Origin: Halorubellus sp. JP-L1
Lineage (GTDB): Archaea > Halobacteriota > Halobacteria > Halobacteriales > Natrialbaceae
Assembly (NCBI RefSeq): GCF_011440375.1
Contig: NZ_JAAOIR010000002.1
Coordinates: forward strand, 868,001-932,000
DNA length: 64,000 nucleotides
Direction of reading: 5' to 3'
A program made the position numbers and the translations under genes. The notes under the pieces are model-generated. The model was not told the DNA's origin. It searched no databases and was given only the letters and a program-made list of their open reading frames with translations. How positions within the stretch are numbered: the first letter of the stretch is position 1; each line of letters begins with the position of its first letter. This document shows positions 62,390-64,000 of this stretch, in pieces.

Positions 62390-63601
62390 TTACTCGCGGA
62401 GGCGCTCGGCGACGAGGTCGCTGAGGTCCTCGCGGAGTTCGTCCACGTCGACTTCGTCGAGCACGGGCACGAAGAAGCCCTCGACGAGCATGTTCTTCGC
62501 CGTCTGCGGGTCGACGCCGCGGGAGGTCATGTAGAACATCTCCTGTGCGTCGACCTGCCCCACGGTCGCGCTGTGGGACGCTTCCGTGTCGTGGTTGTTG
62601 ATGATGAGCTTCGGGGACGCGTCCGCCTCGCTCTCGTCGGAGAGCATCAGCGTGTTCTCTCGCTGGTAGGAACTCGTGTCCCACGCGTCGCGGCCGACGT
62701 CCTGCACGCCCTCGTACACCGAGCGCGCGTGGTCGTCGAGGACGCCGCGCGTCACGAGGTCCGCGGTCGTGTGTTCGCCCTCGTGCCAGACGCGCGCCGC
62801 GACGTCGAAGTGCTGGTCCTCGTGGCCGAAGAACGCGCCGACGGTCTTCGTCTCCGAACCGTCGCCTTTGAGGTACGTCTCCACGCTGGACTTCGTGAGC
62901 CGCGAGCCGATGTTGCCCTCGATCCAGTCGACCGTTGCGTACGTGTCCGCGTGCCCGCGCTTCAGCGTGTAGTTGTACGTCTCCTCGTCGAGGTTCTGGA
63001 GCGCGCCGTACTGGACGCGAGAGTTCTCGCCCGCGACGACCTCGACGACGCCGCTGTAGTAGCGCTCGCCCTCGACGGCGTCACCCGTGCTCTGGCGTTC
63101 GAGGATGGTGACCGACGAGGATTCCTCGGTGACGACGAGCGTGTAGTTGAACAGCGACCGCGAATTCATCGCGGTCCGGATCTTCACGTCCTCCGCGTCC
63201 ACGCCCTCCGGGACGTAGATCACGGTGCCCGCCGAGAACAGCGCCGTCGAAAGCGCGGTGAGGTAATTCTCTTCGGGGTCGACCACGGTCGCGAAGTGCT
63301 CGCGAACGAGGTCCTCGTGCTCGGCGAGCGCCTCGGACCACTCGAGGACTTCGACGCCCTCGTCGCTCACGCGATCCTTGTCCTCGGCCGCGTTCAGCGG
63401 GTCGACGAGCGCTTCGAAGTCGAGCGCGTGGAGGTTCGTCCAGTCCCGACCCGGCGTCCGGATGACGTCCGGCATGTCGAGTTCGTCGAGCGCGTCGAGC
63501 GCCTCCAGCCGGTGCTCGGTGAGCCACTCCGGCTCGTCGAGGTCGGCCGAGATCTCCTGTACTTGCTCTCGTGTGAGGTTTGCGTGTACCTGCGTACTCA
63601 T
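62390..63601 (-). CDS. sufD: Fe-S cluster assembly protein SufD
   Basis: Part of the SufBCD scaffold that builds iron-sulfur clusters. 403 residues; 'YVPEGVDAEDVKIRTAMNSR' and the beta-helix core ('ERYYSGVVEVVAGENSRVQY', 'YKLKRG'-type strand, 'IEGNIGSRLTKSSVETYLKG') lead to the conserved end 'ASHSATVGQVDAQEMFYMTS' and 'LVEGFFVPVLDEVDVDELRE'. Start ATG 63599-63601, 16 bases after the sufB stop; sufB is upstream in the same operon. Confidence 0.94.
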   Translation of the reverse strand: MSTQVHANLTREQVQEISADLDEPEWLTEHRLEALDALDELDMPDVIRTPGRDWTNLHALDFEALVDPLNAAEDKDRVSDEGVEVLEWSEALAEHEDLVREHFATVVDPEENYLTALSTALFSAGTVIYVPEGVDAEDVKIRTAMNSRSLFNYTLVVTEESSSVTILERQSTGDAVEGERYYSGVVEVVAGENSRVQYGALQNLDEETYNYTLKRGHADTYATVDWIEGNIGSRLTKSSVETYLKGDGSETKTVGAFFGHEDQHFDVAARVWHEGEHTTADLVTRGVLDDHARSVYEGVQDVGRDAWDTSSYQRENTLMLSDESEADASPKLIINNHDTEASHSATVGQVDAQEMFYMTSRGVDPQTAKNMLVEGFFVPVLDEVDVDELREDLSDLVAERLRE

Positions 63602-63617
63602 TGTCTCCTCCCGGGAG

Positions 63618-64000
63618 TTACCCGAGGCTACCCTCCATCTCCAGTTCGATGAGCCGGTTCAGTTCGACCGCGTACTCGATCGGCAGTTCCTCCGTGATCG
63701 GCTCGATGAAGCCCGCGACGATCATCTGCTTGGCGTCGTCGTCGTCCAGGCCGCGGCTCTGGAGGTAGAAGACGTCCTCGTCGCCGATCTTCCCGACGGT
63801 CGCCTCGTGGGCGACGTCGACCTTCGACTCCTGGATCTCCATGTACGGCATCGTGTCCGACGTCGACTCGTTGTCGAACATGAGCGCGTCGCACTCCACG
63901 GACGTCGAAGAGTTCTCCGCTCCGTCGCTAATGTGGACGAGGCCGCGGTAGTTCGTGCGGCCGCCGTCCTTGCTGATGGACTTCGACTCGATCGTGGACT
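63618..64000 (-). CDS. sufB: Fe-S cluster assembly protein SufB, C-terminal part (5' end outside window)
   Basis: About 127 residues are visible. 'SKSISKDGGRTNYRGLVHIS' (just inside the window edge), then 'ECDALMFDNESTSDTMPYME' and 'VAHEATVGKIGDEDVFYLQS' are SufB hallmarks. The end, 'GFIEPITEELPIEYAVELNR', is typical. The frame stays open to the window edge. sufC would be expected further upstream. Confidence 0.94.
   Translation of the reverse strand, partial: STIESKSISKDGGRTNYRGLVHISDGAENSSTSVECDALMFDNESTSDTMPYMEIQESKVDVAHEATVGKIGDEDVFYLQSRGLDDDDAKQMIVAGFIEPITEELPIEYAVELNRLIELEMEGSLG

Overview
The window is haloarchaeal chromosome (Halobacteriales). The DNA is very GC-rich, proteins are strongly acidic, many genes are apparently leaderless with a TATA-like box about 27 bases before the start codon, and several families are diagnostic: GGGP synthase for archaeal lipids, the archaeal CoA enzymes pantoate kinase and phosphopantothenate synthetase, HTH-10 and HalOD1 regulators, and ferredoxin-dependent 2-oxoacid oxidoreductase. 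The species cannot be named from sequence alone.

Layout. 0-11.9 kb: end of a 2-oxoacid dehydrogenase E1-beta gene, a short bacterial-type prolyl-tRNA synthetase, Thi4, a CoA-biosynthesis locus (pantoate kinase and phosphopantothenate synthetase) split by a large membrane protein with 13 DUF1508-like repeats, aspartyl-tRNA synthetase, a 1-kb repeat-rich gap, and GGGP synthase. 12.0-18.3 kb: a complete type I restriction-modification operon (hsdM-hsdS-hsdR) with a strongly AT-richer centre. 18.3-27.4 kb: topoisomerase I, a histidine kinase, GatB, a repeat-rich gap, and korAB. 27.5-39.0 kb: a flavin reductase-like protein, two Nudix hydrolases, a formate/nitrite-type transporter, and an acyl-CoA group (methylmalonyl-CoA epimerase and mutase, acyl-CoA dehydrogenase). 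39.05-39.45 kb: tRNA-Gln(TTG) followed by degraded copies of its own 3' end. 39.5-47.6 kb: cold-shock protein, small zinc proteins, regulators, AlaX, HD protein, LysE exporter, and an MntR-type regulator overlapping a GDT1-type exporter. 47.6-54.1 kb: radical SAM protein, Hsp20, and a DAO/creatininase/luciferase-like cluster. 54.1-59.9 kb: respiratory-oxidase genes (a heme A/heme O synthase fusion, coxB, coxC) without subunit I. 59.9-64 kb: small regulators, a DtxR plus ferritin-like pair, a HIT protein, and sufD/sufB running off the end.

The most unusual material is intergenic. Four loci carry repeats tied to the 3' ends of genes: tRNA-Gln with three downstream echoes of its T-arm and acceptor; aspS with a second copy of its last codons and stop 92 bases downstream; mutA and the DtxR gene, each followed by tandem hairpins that share a motif starting at the stop codon and show compensatory stem changes; and thi4 and korB, each followed by the same long nested stem. 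A separate composite with large inverted repeats fills the aspS-GGGPS gap and has a relative beside gatB. These look like a related set of stop-proximal elements and are the best candidates here for something undescribed.
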